This document shows, piece by piece, positions 7,324-15,318 of a DNA stretch of 64,000 nucleotides. The DNA lies in NCBI GenBank assembly GCA_003576845.1, contig QEVJ01000035.1, forward strand, positions 1-64,000. The letters are read 5' to 3'. The DNA comes from Planctomycetota bacterium. Its GTDB lineage: Bacteria; Planctomycetota; Planctomycetia; Pirellulales; PLA5. Under the pieces are notes generated by a model that searched no databases, was not told the origin of the DNA, and saw only the letters and a list, made by a program, of their open reading frames with translations. The position numbers and the translations under genes are program-made. Each line of letters starts with the position of its first letter. The stretch's first letter is position 1.

Positions 7324-8712
7324 GTGACCACGGACGAAAGGGACGTCGTGTCGGCCATGCGGGAGTCGCTGGCCGGCAAGGTCGGAAAGCAAAAATTCGA
7401 CCTCTGGTTCGCAGATGCCGCGTTCGTGCTCGCCACGGGCAAGGTCATCGTCGAAGCGCCGAACGAATTCAAGAAGGAAGTGCTCCGCACGAACTTCGCC
7501 GCGGAACTGCGCGCCGCCGCCGCTGCATTCGGCGATGGGGCGGTCATCGAGTTTCGCGTCAACCACGACCTCGCGCCGCGCCGCGTTTACGCGCGCGAGC
7601 CCGCTCGCGAAGCGCACGGGTCACCGGCGACGCCTGCCAAGCCCGCCGAACCGGCCGCTGCGCGAACCGGCCGCCGGTTCGCCGACTTTGCGTCGTTCGT
7701 CGTGGGAGCGGCGAATCGTCTGGCGTTTTCGGCCGCTCAAAACGCCGCCCAGTGGCACGGGGCCGCGCCCTGTGCGTCGCTCTTGCTCTACGGTCCCACG
7801 GGCGTTGGCAAAACGCACCTCGCCGAAGCGGTTTGGTCGACGGCCCGACGTAGCGCGCCCCAGCGCCGCCTCGTCTACCTGACCGCCGAGCAGTTCACCT
7901 CGCAGTTCGTCGACGCCGTCCGCGGCAGCGGACTGCCTAGTTTCCGCAACAAGGTCCGCGGCGCCGACCTGCTGATCGTCGACGACGTGCAATTCTTTGC
8001 GGGCAAGCGCGCCACGCTCGTCGAACTTTTGTACACGATCGACACGCTGCTCGCCGAAGGGCGTCGCATCGTGCTCACCGCCGATCGTCCTCCGGCGGAA
8101 CTGATCGCGCTCGGCCCGGAGCTGATCACCCGCTTATCGAGTGGGATGCTTTGCCGGATCGAGCCACCCGACTACCAGACGCGCTACGAGATCGCCCGCC
8201 GTGCCGCGTGCCACATCCGGTTCGAAGTGCGCGACGACGTGCTCGCACTGGTTGCCCGCCGAATTGCGGCGACGGCGCGGGAGATTGGCGGGGCGCTTTA
8301 CCGATTGCAGGCCATTGCGGTAATGACGGGCGAGCCGCCTTCCCGGGCGCTCGCGGAACAGTCGCTCGCCGACTTGTTTGCGGATCACGGCAGGACGATT
8401 CGCCTTGCGGACATCGAAGCGGCGGTGTGCGACGCGTTCGGTCTGGAGTCGGACGCCCTGAAGTCCGACTGCCGCTCGAAACATGCCAGCCACCCGCGGA
8501 TGCTGGCGATGTTTCTCGCCCGCAAGCACACCCGGGCCGCGTTGTCGGAAATCGGCCGGTACTTTGGGGGCCGCAAACACACGACCGTACTGTCGGCCCA
8601 AAAGACGGTCGAGCGCTGGCTTGCCCGTTCCGAGCGCGTCGCGCTTGCCGACCAGACGTGGCAAGTCGAGCAGGCGATCCGCCGGCTGGAAGACAAGCTG
8701 CGGGTGGGGTAG
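7324..8712 (+). CDS. dnaA: Chromosomal replication initiator DnaA (or close paralogue)
   Basis: The 462-residue protein has all DnaA parts: an N-terminal domain I (about 1-85), a short linker, an AAA+ domain entered by 'FVVGAANRLAFSAA', Walker A 'GPTGVGKT' (157-164), Walker B 'LLIVDDVQFF' (216-225), an arginine-bearing 'ELITRLSSG' segment, and the DNA-binding domain IV with 'MLAMFLARKHTRAALSEIGRYFGGRKHTTVLSAQK' (393-427), including the HTTV residues that read DnaA boxes. The start is GTG 7324 with a strong purine-rich site upstream. dnaN and recF are not adjacent; envelope polysaccharide genes follow instead. Planctomycetes can hold more than one DnaA-like gene, so this may not be the sole initiator. 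Confidence 0.9.
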   Translation: MTTDERDVVSAMRESLAGKVGKQKFDLWFADAAFVLATGKVIVEAPNEFKKEVLRTNFAAELRAAAAAFGDGAVIEFRVNHDLAPRRVYAREPAREAHGSPATPAKPAEPAAARTGRRFADFASFVVGAANRLAFSAAQNAAQWHGAAPCASLLLYGPTGVGKTHLAEAVWSTARRSAPQRRLVYLTAEQFTSQFVDAVRGSGLPSFRNKVRGADLLIVDDVQFFAGKRATLVELLYTIDTLLAEGRRIVLTADRPPAELIALGPELITRLSSGMLCRIEPPDYQTRYEIARRAACHIRFEVRDDVLALVARRIAATAREIGGALYRLQAIAVMTGEPPSRALAEQSLADLFADHGRTIRLADIEAAVCDAFGLESDALKSDCRSKHASHPRMLAMFLARKHTRAALSEIGRYFGGRKHTTVLSAQKTVERWLARSERVALADQTWQVEQAIRRLEDKLRVG

Positions 8713-9056
8713 TTGCGGCTCGCGAGCCGGTCGAATGGGTTTGCCTCCGCGCGGCGTTTCGGCTCGAATCCGACGGAACCGGGGACGAACCGTCGCGGCT
8801 CGGCGTGCGTATCGAGCTAAACGCTACAATCCGCCCAGTCGCCCGCCGTTGGCGGGTCGCGCTCGGTTTTTTGCGGGCACAGCTTCCGCGGCGCAGCTTC
8901 CGTTTCGTGTAGAATCGATACTATCGCGGTGTTTTATCGCGGCCGGCGCTCGAGCGTGTCGCCTTGCGAGCCGCGTCAGCGGGAGTGGGGGCTGTTCCGC
9001 CGATTCTCGCCTGGCGGTTGCGCGGCGTACAGCGCCAAGGCAGACCGAGGAAATCT
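8713..9056. other. Gap without a recognised gene
   Basis: About 340 bp between dnaA and the O-antigen-ligase-like gene. I see no gene, no DnaA-box cluster and no clear terminator. A purine-rich GAGGAAAT lies just before the downstream ATG. Confidence 0.45.
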
Positions 9057-10481
9057 ATGGCCACGTCCGGCGACCTTCCGATTCCACGAAACCTCTCGGC
9101 TGTCGGTCGCCCCTTGGCACCGGTCCTCCGCCGACCCGCGGCCGCCGCGTTGGCGAGAAAGTCGATTCTCGGCCTCGCGTCGTTTGCGCTCTTGATCGTG
9201 CTCTGCCTGTTCGACATGAATACGGTGGCGTACAACCTCTGGGGCGTGAATCAGGCGTTCTCGATCGTGATTCTCGTCCTCTGTATCGTCGTTTTGCTGC
9301 TTTACCGGCTTACCGTCTACCGCGATTTGGGAACTGCGGGCCGGCTCTACGTCTTGTTCTTCGTCGCGTTGGTCGCCATCGGAACCCCGATTGGTTTAAG
9401 CGCCGACCCCGAGGGTATCTTGGGCCGGTCGTTTCTGATTCGGCTGCTACTCGCGTCGCTGCTGATCGTGATGGCCGCCGCCGTTGCCGCGCGGAGCGTA
9501 TTTCTTGCCTACGGCGTGCGCTTTACGCTCGGTGGGTTGTTTCTCCTCGGTCTGGTTATCCCGCTGGGAATTTGGATCTCGTCCTACTACCCGGAATTCT
9601 ACCGCGTAAGAATCGGCGAATCGCGCGACCTGTCGCGTGCGACGGGCACCTACAACAACCCGAACGAAGCCGGCGCGGCAGTTTGCATGTTTGCCGCGAT
9701 GGTTTTTGCGTACATGATGTCCGGCCGTTCGAAACTGCTTTCGACGGTGCTGGTTGTCGGGGCGCTGATGATTTCCGCCTTGGCAATCCTATTGACGGCC
9801 TCGCGCGGCGCGTTCGTCGTCTTCGCGCTCGTCTCTCTCGCTCAAGTCGTAATCTCGCCCGGCTCCAAGAAGCTCGTGCTTTCCCTGGCGGCGGTCGCCG
9901 TGGTTGCCGGCATGGCCTACGCCGTATTCAGCTATTGGGTCGTGCGCGAAGCAACAGATCGCAGCCAAGTCGAACGCTTCGAGAGTCTCGGCCGAGTGAT
10001 TCGCGGCGAGGTTACGGACGAAACGACCGGCGGACGTTTCGAGCTCGCGATGAACGGTATCCGCGAGTGGCAGAAGAGCCCGTTGCTCGGCAACGGTTTG
10101 GGCACGCAGCGCCGCGTGGGAGCCGCCAACATCGGTCCTCACAACACGTATATCTTGATCGCCGGCGAAGCCGGGATCGTGCCGCTAGCTCTCTATTTGT
10201 TGATGATCGCCGCAATTGTGTGGCAGGGGTGGAAGTGTCCGGTTCCGGCGATTCGGACATTTGCCATGACCTTTGGTTTCGTGTTGGCACTGGGAAGCCT
10301 GACGGCACATGGCGTGCTGCAAAGCCGCGAATATGCGTTGATGATGGGACTGTGTTTCGGCTTCCTTTCCGCCGCGCACGAGCTAAAGGCGGCGGAAAGG
10401 TCGCGGCGACCGCCGCCACCCTTCAGGCCGCCCGTGCCGCGTCCACTGCCTTCACCTCCGCCTTCGCCTTCCGCTGCCTGA
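9057..10481 (+). CDS. O-antigen ligase/polymerase-like polytopic membrane protein (Wzy_C type)
   Basis: This 474-residue protein has about 10-12 hydrophobic segments. Its large extracytoplasmic part carries the O-antigen ligase pattern: 'GTYNNPNEAGAAVCMF', 'LTASRGAF' and 'KSPLLGNGLGTQRRV...HNTYILIAGEAGIVPLALYLL'. Members join or polymerise polysaccharide on undecaprenyl or lipid carriers at the membrane. The C-terminal tail is a short Pro-rich cytoplasmic stretch. I chose ATG 9057 because AGGAAAT lies before it; the frame runs up to 8964 without features. The GT4 gene starts 58 nt downstream, so the two probably form one polysaccharide operon. Confidence 0.8.
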   Translation: MATSGDLPIPRNLSAVGRPLAPVLRRPAAAALARKSILGLASFALLIVLCLFDMNTVAYNLWGVNQAFSIVILVLCIVVLLLYRLTVYRDLGTAGRLYVLFFVALVAIGTPIGLSADPEGILGRSFLIRLLLASLLIVMAAAVAARSVFLAYGVRFTLGGLFLLGLVIPLGIWISSYYPEFYRVRIGESRDLSRATGTYNNPNEAGAAVCMFAAMVFAYMMSGRSKLLSTVLVVGALMISALAILLTASRGAFVVFALVSLAQVVISPGSKKLVLSLAAVAVVAGMAYAVFSYWVVREATDRSQVERFESLGRVIRGEVTDETTGGRFELAMNGIREWQKSPLLGNGLGTQRRVGAANIGPHNTYILIAGEAGIVPLALYLLMIAAIVWQGWKCPVPAIRTFAMTFGFVLALGSLTAHGVLQSREYALMMGLCFGFLSAAHELKAAERSRRPPPPFRPPVPRPLPSPPPSPSAA

Positions 10482-10539
10482 CTCGCGATTGCTTCGCCGC
10501 GGCTCGCCCGTGCGCACCGCGCGCCCCCGCCGTCGACCC

Positions 10540-11733
10540 ATGCGACTTCTCTTCGTTATCGACTATCTCGGCGCAGGGGGGGCTCAGCGGCAGCTTACGA
10601 GCCTCGCCGTCGAGCTTGTGCGCCGCGGTCACGAAGTCGATTTGTTCGTCTATCACGACATCGATCACTTCGGCGACGAACTCCGCGCCGGCGGAGTCCG
10701 GATATTCTTGCATCGCAAGCGCCGCCGCTATTCGTTCTCGCCGGCGCGCGAGCTGCGAGAACGATTCCGCGAAGGCAACTATCAGGTCGCGCTCGCTTAC
10801 CTTTCCGTGCCGAACTTCTATTGCCTCGTCGCGGCCGCGGGACTAAGGCGCCGGCCCAAGATCGTCGTCTCCGAACGGTCCTTTCCGATCGGCGGCATCG
10901 TGGGCTTCAAGAAGGGGCTGCTCGAACGCTGCTATCCGTTCGCCGATCACATCACGACGAACGCTCACCACATGCGCGAGCACTATCGCCGCCGCTACGG
11001 CTGGGGCGACGATCGCGTGACGACGATCTGGAATGGCCTCGACCTCGAAAAGTTCTCCGCCCCGCCGCTCGTCCGCGCGCCCGGCGAACCGCTCAAGCTC
11101 CTCTGTATCGGTCGCGTCGACCGTAACAAGGCCTGGCACCTGATCGCCGAGGCCGCCGGCTTGCTCAAGGAGCGACACGGGACACGGTTTCGCGTCTCGG
11201 TCGTCGGCAGCAACAAGCCGGTCCTCGCCGACGAATTCAAGTACCGCGAGGAACTCCAAGCGGCACTGAAACGCCACGGACTCGAAGACAGTTGGGAATT
11301 CCTCGGCGCACGCAGCGACATCCCCGCGCTCTTCGCGGCGCACCACTCGCTCGTCCACCCGTCGATCGTCGAGGGGCTGTCGAACGTGGTCTGCGAAAGC
11401 CTCGCCTGTGGAAGACCCGTCATCGCGGCCGACGCCTTTGACCATCGGCAACTAATCCAGAATGGCGAAACGGGTTGGTTGTTCGCGCCGAGCAACGTCG
11501 AAAGCCTCGCCGACGCCTTGTACCGCCTCGACAGAACGCCGCCGGAGCAATTGGCCGCGATGGGCGCGAATGCCCGGAAATTTGCGGAACAACATCTAAC
11601 GGTCGCGCGGCTGGCAGACGAATACGAGGCTCTGTTCGAGCGGCTGCTTTCGGGTGGGCCTACCGGCGCAAAGCGCGATTCGTCGCCGCCGCGCGAATCC
11701 GCGGCCGTCGCCGAAGCGCCGCACGACGCGTAG
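10540..11733 (+). CDS. GT4-family glycosyltransferase
   Basis: The 397-residue protein starts 'MRLLFVIDYLGAGGAQRQLTSLA', the N-terminal Rossmann motif of GT4 glycosyltransferases. The donor-binding lobe has 'LLCIGRVDRNKAWHLIAEA' and 'HPSIVEGLSNVVCESLACGRPVIAADAF', with the GT4 E-x7-E motif (the two glutamates of 'EGLSNVVCE'). It transfers a sugar from a nucleotide donor, probably in surface polysaccharide synthesis together with the preceding O-antigen-ligase-like protein. ATG 10540 is chosen over the upstream in-frame 10489 because the Rossmann strand starts right after it. The last 30 residues are Pro/Ala-rich and not conserved. Confidence 0.88.
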   Translation: MRLLFVIDYLGAGGAQRQLTSLAVELVRRGHEVDLFVYHDIDHFGDELRAGGVRIFLHRKRRRYSFSPARELRERFREGNYQVALAYLSVPNFYCLVAAAGLRRRPKIVVSERSFPIGGIVGFKKGLLERCYPFADHITTNAHHMREHYRRRYGWGDDRVTTIWNGLDLEKFSAPPLVRAPGEPLKLLCIGRVDRNKAWHLIAEAAGLLKERHGTRFRVSVVGSNKPVLADEFKYREELQAALKRHGLEDSWEFLGARSDIPALFAAHHSLVHPSIVEGLSNVVCESLACGRPVIAADAFDHRQLIQNGETGWLFAPSNVESLADALYRLDRTPPEQLAAMGANARKFAEQHLTVARLADEYEALFERLLSGGPTGAKRDSSPPRESAAVAEAPHDA

Positions 11734-11803
11734 AATGATGGACGGTTGCATCGTCCCGGCACGCCGCACGTCTCGGTCTCGCCGCGCCCCAACGTCGTCG
11801 AAG

Positions 11804-12775
11804 ATGCCGCAGTCCTCCGCCCAGAACGACTCAGCCGAATCGCAGCCGGGCGTCAATCCGCGGCCGCTCGATCTCGTCGAACGCTGGATGCAGTCCGTCA
11901 TCACCCATCCCGCCGGCGTGGCCGCGGGCATTGCCAGCGACGCCGCCCAAGCCGCGATTCCGGTTTCCCCGGATGAAGTGGAGCGCGTCGTCACCCGCAG
12001 CCAGGCCCTCGACAGCATCGAACGCTTGGGCGTTTATGCGAACGCCTACTACGCGCGGCTGCTCGAATGCTTGCGCGACGTGTTCCCGATCGTCGCCCGA
12101 ACGCTCGGCGAGGAACTTTTCGACCATTTCGCGCTCGGCTATCTGCAGAAATACCCATCGCAAAGCTATACGCTTTGCGAGCTCGGCGCTCGCTTCGCCC
12201 AGTTTCTCGACGAGACTCGCCCGACCGAACCTGACGCGGCCGCGGCCGAAGCGGGACTATCCCCGGACTGGCCCCGGTTCGTCGTCGATCTTGCCCGGCT
12301 CGAATGGACCGTCGGCCAGGTTTACGATGGCCCGGGGATGGAGAACCGCCAAGGAGTCTTGGCCGACGCTCTCGCGGCGATTCCGCCCGACCGTTGGCTC
12401 GCCGCGCGGCTGCAACTGGCGCCGTGCGTGCGGCTCTTGCTGTTTCGCTACCCGGTGAACGACTTCTACACGAAAATGCGGGCGATCGACCGGGCGGACG
12501 ACGACGATCCGATCGAAGACGATCTGGCGATCCCGCGGCCGGAAGAAACCTACGTCGCCCTGTCGCGGCGAGATTACGTCGTCCGCCGCTATCCGCTGGC
12601 GAAACCGCAGTACGCACTGCTGGCTGCGTTTGAGTCCGGAGCGACGGTCGAAGCGGCGATCGCCGCCGCGGCCGCCGATTGCGATCTCAGTGACGACGAA
12701 CTCGCCGTGGCGCTCCATCGCTGGTTCGCCGACTGGACCGCGGATCAATTCTTCTTGAGCGTCGCGTTCGATTGA
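11804..12775 (+). CDS. HvfC/BufC-family protein (DUF2063), orphan
   Basis: The 323-residue protein has the DUF2063 pattern: 'RLGVYANAYYARLLECLRDVFPIVARTLGEELFDHFALGYLQKYPSQSYTLCELGARFAQFL' near the N-terminus and 'FVVDLARLEWTVGQVYDGPG' next. HvfC/BufC proteins pair with HvfB/BufB (DUF692) metalloenzymes that modify peptides, but no DUF692 gene is present nearby. I chose ATG 11804; the open frame reaches back into the GT4 gene. Its 3' end overlaps the oppositely transcribed GH32 gene by 31 nt. The C-terminal half (about 230-323) is a separate, less conserved part. Confidence 0.75.
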   Translation: MPQSSAQNDSAESQPGVNPRPLDLVERWMQSVITHPAGVAAGIASDAAQAAIPVSPDEVERVVTRSQALDSIERLGVYANAYYARLLECLRDVFPIVARTLGEELFDHFALGYLQKYPSQSYTLCELGARFAQFLDETRPTEPDAAAAEAGLSPDWPRFVVDLARLEWTVGQVYDGPGMENRQGVLADALAAIPPDRWLAARLQLAPCVRLLLFRYPVNDFYTKMRAIDRADDDDPIEDDLAIPRPEETYVALSRRDYVVRRYPLAKPQYALLAAFESGATVEAAIAAAAADCDLSDDELAVALHRWFADWTADQFFLSVAFD

Positions 12776-14928
12776 GCGCTCGTTGCTCGCCACGCCGAGC
12801 GAAGCTCGTAAACTTCCAGCGACTCGATCCGCGCGGCGCCGCCTTTGGCGACGAGCGACATTCCGCGTTCGTCTGCGGCGGGTCGATGGGACGCGGAAAT
12901 CGCCACGCTCCCGCCGCCGGCGAACAGTTCGACCGATCCGCGATCGACGAGCGCCCGAAGGGTGAGCTTACCTTCGTCGAGCGGCAGCAGCGCGGCGTAC
13001 TTCCCACAGGCGATCGTGCCCGCCGCGGCGTCGTAGACGATATCGAGACCGCGGAGCGCGAACTCGACGCGTTTGGCGTCGCCCAGGGAAATCGTCGCCG
13101 TCACGTCCACCAACTCGCCCTGCTTGCCCGCGAGCGCGTTCTTGCCCTCGGCCAAGTCGGCGTTCTTGACGCTGGCGATCGGCGGCGCGGTGCGCAGCGA
13201 TTCCAGTTCGGCCACCGGCTCGGCGAACATCCGCGGCCCGACTTTCGTCGACCGCAGCGTCAGTTGCACGGAGATGGTCATCTGCTGATTGAACGGCATG
13301 CCAGGAAACGCGACGTTGCGGCCCCAGCCGATCTGAACGCACCGCCCATCCGGCGAGTTGGTGAACGTCTGTGCGGCATAGAAATCGCCGTGCCATACCT
13401 GATGCTTGCCGGAGTCCTTGATGAATTTCTTGCCGTCGAAGTCGCCGACCAGATACTTGCCGTCCGCCGCGTAGAGCACCCACTTCGTCTTCCCCTTGTC
13501 GCCGTCGATCGGCAGCTCGACCAAATCGGGGCACTCGAAGAAGTCCGGCGTGCGGCTCTCGAACTTCCACTGCTTCAGGTCCGGCGACGAATAGAAGTCG
13601 ATCGTTTGGCCCTGGTTCTCGCCGTAGACCGCCATCACCCAGCGTTTCGTCAGCGCGTGCCACAACAATCGCGGATCGCGGCCCTTGTGCTTGACCACGG
13701 GATTGCCGTCGAACTCGTGCCACGTGCGGCCGCGGTCGTTGCTATAGGCGATGCATTCGCCGCGGCCGGTGCTCGTGTAAGCGAGCACCAACACGTCTTC
13801 CTTGCCGGTCTTGAAGCCCGACGTGTTGTCCTTGTCGACGACGGCGCTGCCGGAAAACGCCATGTCGCCGAGCGACCGCGGATAGAGTCCGATCGGCAAC
13901 TCTTCCCATTGCACCAGATCGCGGCTTACGGCGTGGCCCCAGTGCATGTTGCCCCAGTTCCAGCCGTACGGATTGTGTTGATAGAACAGGTGCCATTCGC
14001 CGTCGTAGTAGACCATTCCATTGGGATCGTTGAGCCAGCCGCGGCGCGAGGTGAAATGGAACTGCGGCCGCTGGGCTTCCGCATACATTGCGTCGGCGCT
14101 CGGTAGTGCGTCGGCGAGCTTCAAGCCGTCGAGCAGCTTCGAATCCGCCGGCAACACGGCTTCGATCGCCAGACGCTTGCCCGCGAGCGGCTGCAAGTCG
14201 AGGAACGCCCAGAAGTCGACTTCGCCAGCGTTCGCGTCGGCCAGCTCGATGTCGAAGTTGCGGACCATCGCCTCGCCTTCGCGGATCGTAATGACGCGCT
14301 TGACGGCGCCGTTTTTGACCGGCAAGTGCAGGTAGCGTTTGTCCGCGACGATTTCGCGCACGATCTTCGCCGCCCCGCGGCGCTTCTCGCTCTGCACGAT
14401 GTGGTCGACGTTGATATGCCCCCAGCCGCCGCGCTGTGCATCGACGATTTCGATCGTCGCCGACTTGCCGACGAACTCCTTCACGTCCCAACTATGCCAG
14501 TCGAGCCGCTCGCTGCCGCCGGGCCGATCGTTCGGACCGCTCGCCGTGCGGACCGTCTTGCCGTCGATGAGGAGATTGATGCAGGTCTTGCCGGGATGGT
14601 GGCCGCCGCCGAGCAGGAAGCACAGCCACGGCCGCTCGATTTCAAAGTCGGGCGAAGTCAACCGCCCCGTCGCGTCGTCGCCGCCCACGAACGAGTTGAC
14701 GAGTTGCTTGCCTTCGTAACCCTCGACGTGCATCTGCTCCGGCAGCGTTCCCTTGGCCGGCGCCGCGCCGAACGCCTTGCCCTCGACCTTCCACTTGCCG
14801 TAACTCTCGCCCTCAAAATCGGCGACGAGAAGATCGTCGGCGGCACGCGCTCCCGCGATGGCGAAGCCCAGCACGGCAATCGCGAAACTCAATGCGGCAA
14901 TGCGGACGGTGAGAACAAGGGAAGACAT
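12745..14928 (-). CDS. Secreted GH32 glycosidase (levanase/invertase type) with N-terminal accessory region
   Basis: The 727-residue protein has a signal peptide ending near residue 29. Its GH32 catalytic core has all three hallmark sites: 'WLNDPNG' with nucleophile Asp301, 'GRDPRLL' with Asp418 (transition-state stabiliser) and 'FFECPDL' with acid/base Glu465. The family hydrolyses beta-fructosides such as sucrose, levan or inulin. The first 270 residues form an extra beta-rich region ('LLVADFEGESYGKWKVEG'), seen in planctomycete members; the last 170 form the GH32 C-terminal beta-sandwich. It probably acts in the periplasm or outside the cell on fructans. No transporter gene is adjacent. 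Confidence 0.9.
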   Translation of the reverse strand: MSSLVLTVRIAALSFAIAVLGFAIAGARAADDLLVADFEGESYGKWKVEGKAFGAAPAKGTLPEQMHVEGYEGKQLVNSFVGGDDATGRLTSPDFEIERPWLCFLLGGGHHPGKTCINLLIDGKTVRTASGPNDRPGGSERLDWHSWDVKEFVGKSATIEIVDAQRGGWGHINVDHIVQSEKRRGAAKIVREIVADKRYLHLPVKNGAVKRVITIREGEAMVRNFDIELADANAGEVDFWAFLDLQPLAGKRLAIEAVLPADSKLLDGLKLADALPSADAMYAEAQRPQFHFTSRRGWLNDPNGMVYYDGEWHLFYQHNPYGWNWGNMHWGHAVSRDLVQWEELPIGLYPRSLGDMAFSGSAVVDKDNTSGFKTGKEDVLVLAYTSTGRGECIAYSNDRGRTWHEFDGNPVVKHKGRDPRLLWHALTKRWVMAVYGENQGQTIDFYSSPDLKQWKFESRTPDFFECPDLVELPIDGDKGKTKWVLYAADGKYLVGDFDGKKFIKDSGKHQVWHGDFYAAQTFTNSPDGRCVQIGWGRNVAFPGMPFNQQMTISVQLTLRSTKVGPRMFAEPVAELESLRTAPPIASVKNADLAEGKNALAGKQGELVDVTATISLGDAKRVEFALRGLDIVYDAAAGTIACGKYAALLPLDEGKLTLRALVDRGSVELFAGGGSVAISASHRPAADERGMSLVAKGGAARIESLEVYELRSAWRATSAQSNATLKKN

Positions 14929-15318
14929 TGCTCGACTCGCGGGCAGGAGGCAATAGAAGCAAGAGCGGTTCGACCGCTCGACAGCCTATGTGTTATGCCG
15001 AACCGCCGGGCGTTTCAAGATACCCGCACCGTGCCGAAGCGGGACGCCAATGCGATGCTCGTCGATGGGCAGGTCTACGGCAGGGCCGTGAACTGCGACT
15101 TCGCAACGAAAAGCCACGAGGATATGCCGCGCTATGTATTGCCAACGCCCCCACGCTTGTTCCCCGGGGATGATTCGTTGCGAATCGCGAAAGCGCGAAA
15201 GTGCGAAATCAGGAAAGTCCTTAAGGCGGCGCCAAGATACGGAGCGACCGCGGTCATTCTGCACTTTTCATTTTGCATTTTTCATTGTGCTTTCGGAAAC
15301 CGCAGGTCTGGGGGCGAC
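14929..15318. other. Gap without a recognised gene; holds repeats
   Basis: About 390 bp between the GH32 gene and the WD40 gene. It contains a CGCGAAAGCGCGAAAG stretch (15185-15216) related to one at 38725-38756, and an AT-rich TGCACTTTTCATTTTG repeat at 15258-15290 that recurs at about 54809-54848. Open frames here have no family features. Confidence 0.5.
15185..15290. repeat. Dispersed AT-rich and GCGAAAG-type repeats
   Basis: 15185-15216 carries GCGAAAGCGCGAAAGTGCG, related to 38725-38756. 15258-15290 carries TGCACTTTTCATTTTGC and a partial second unit, related to 54809-54848. Their AT content contrasts with the GC-rich flanks. Confidence 0.6.

Noticed and set aside
14986-15264. A 92-codon minus-strand open frame between GH32 and WD40 genes
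   Set aside because: Part of it is translated from repeats and no family features appear.
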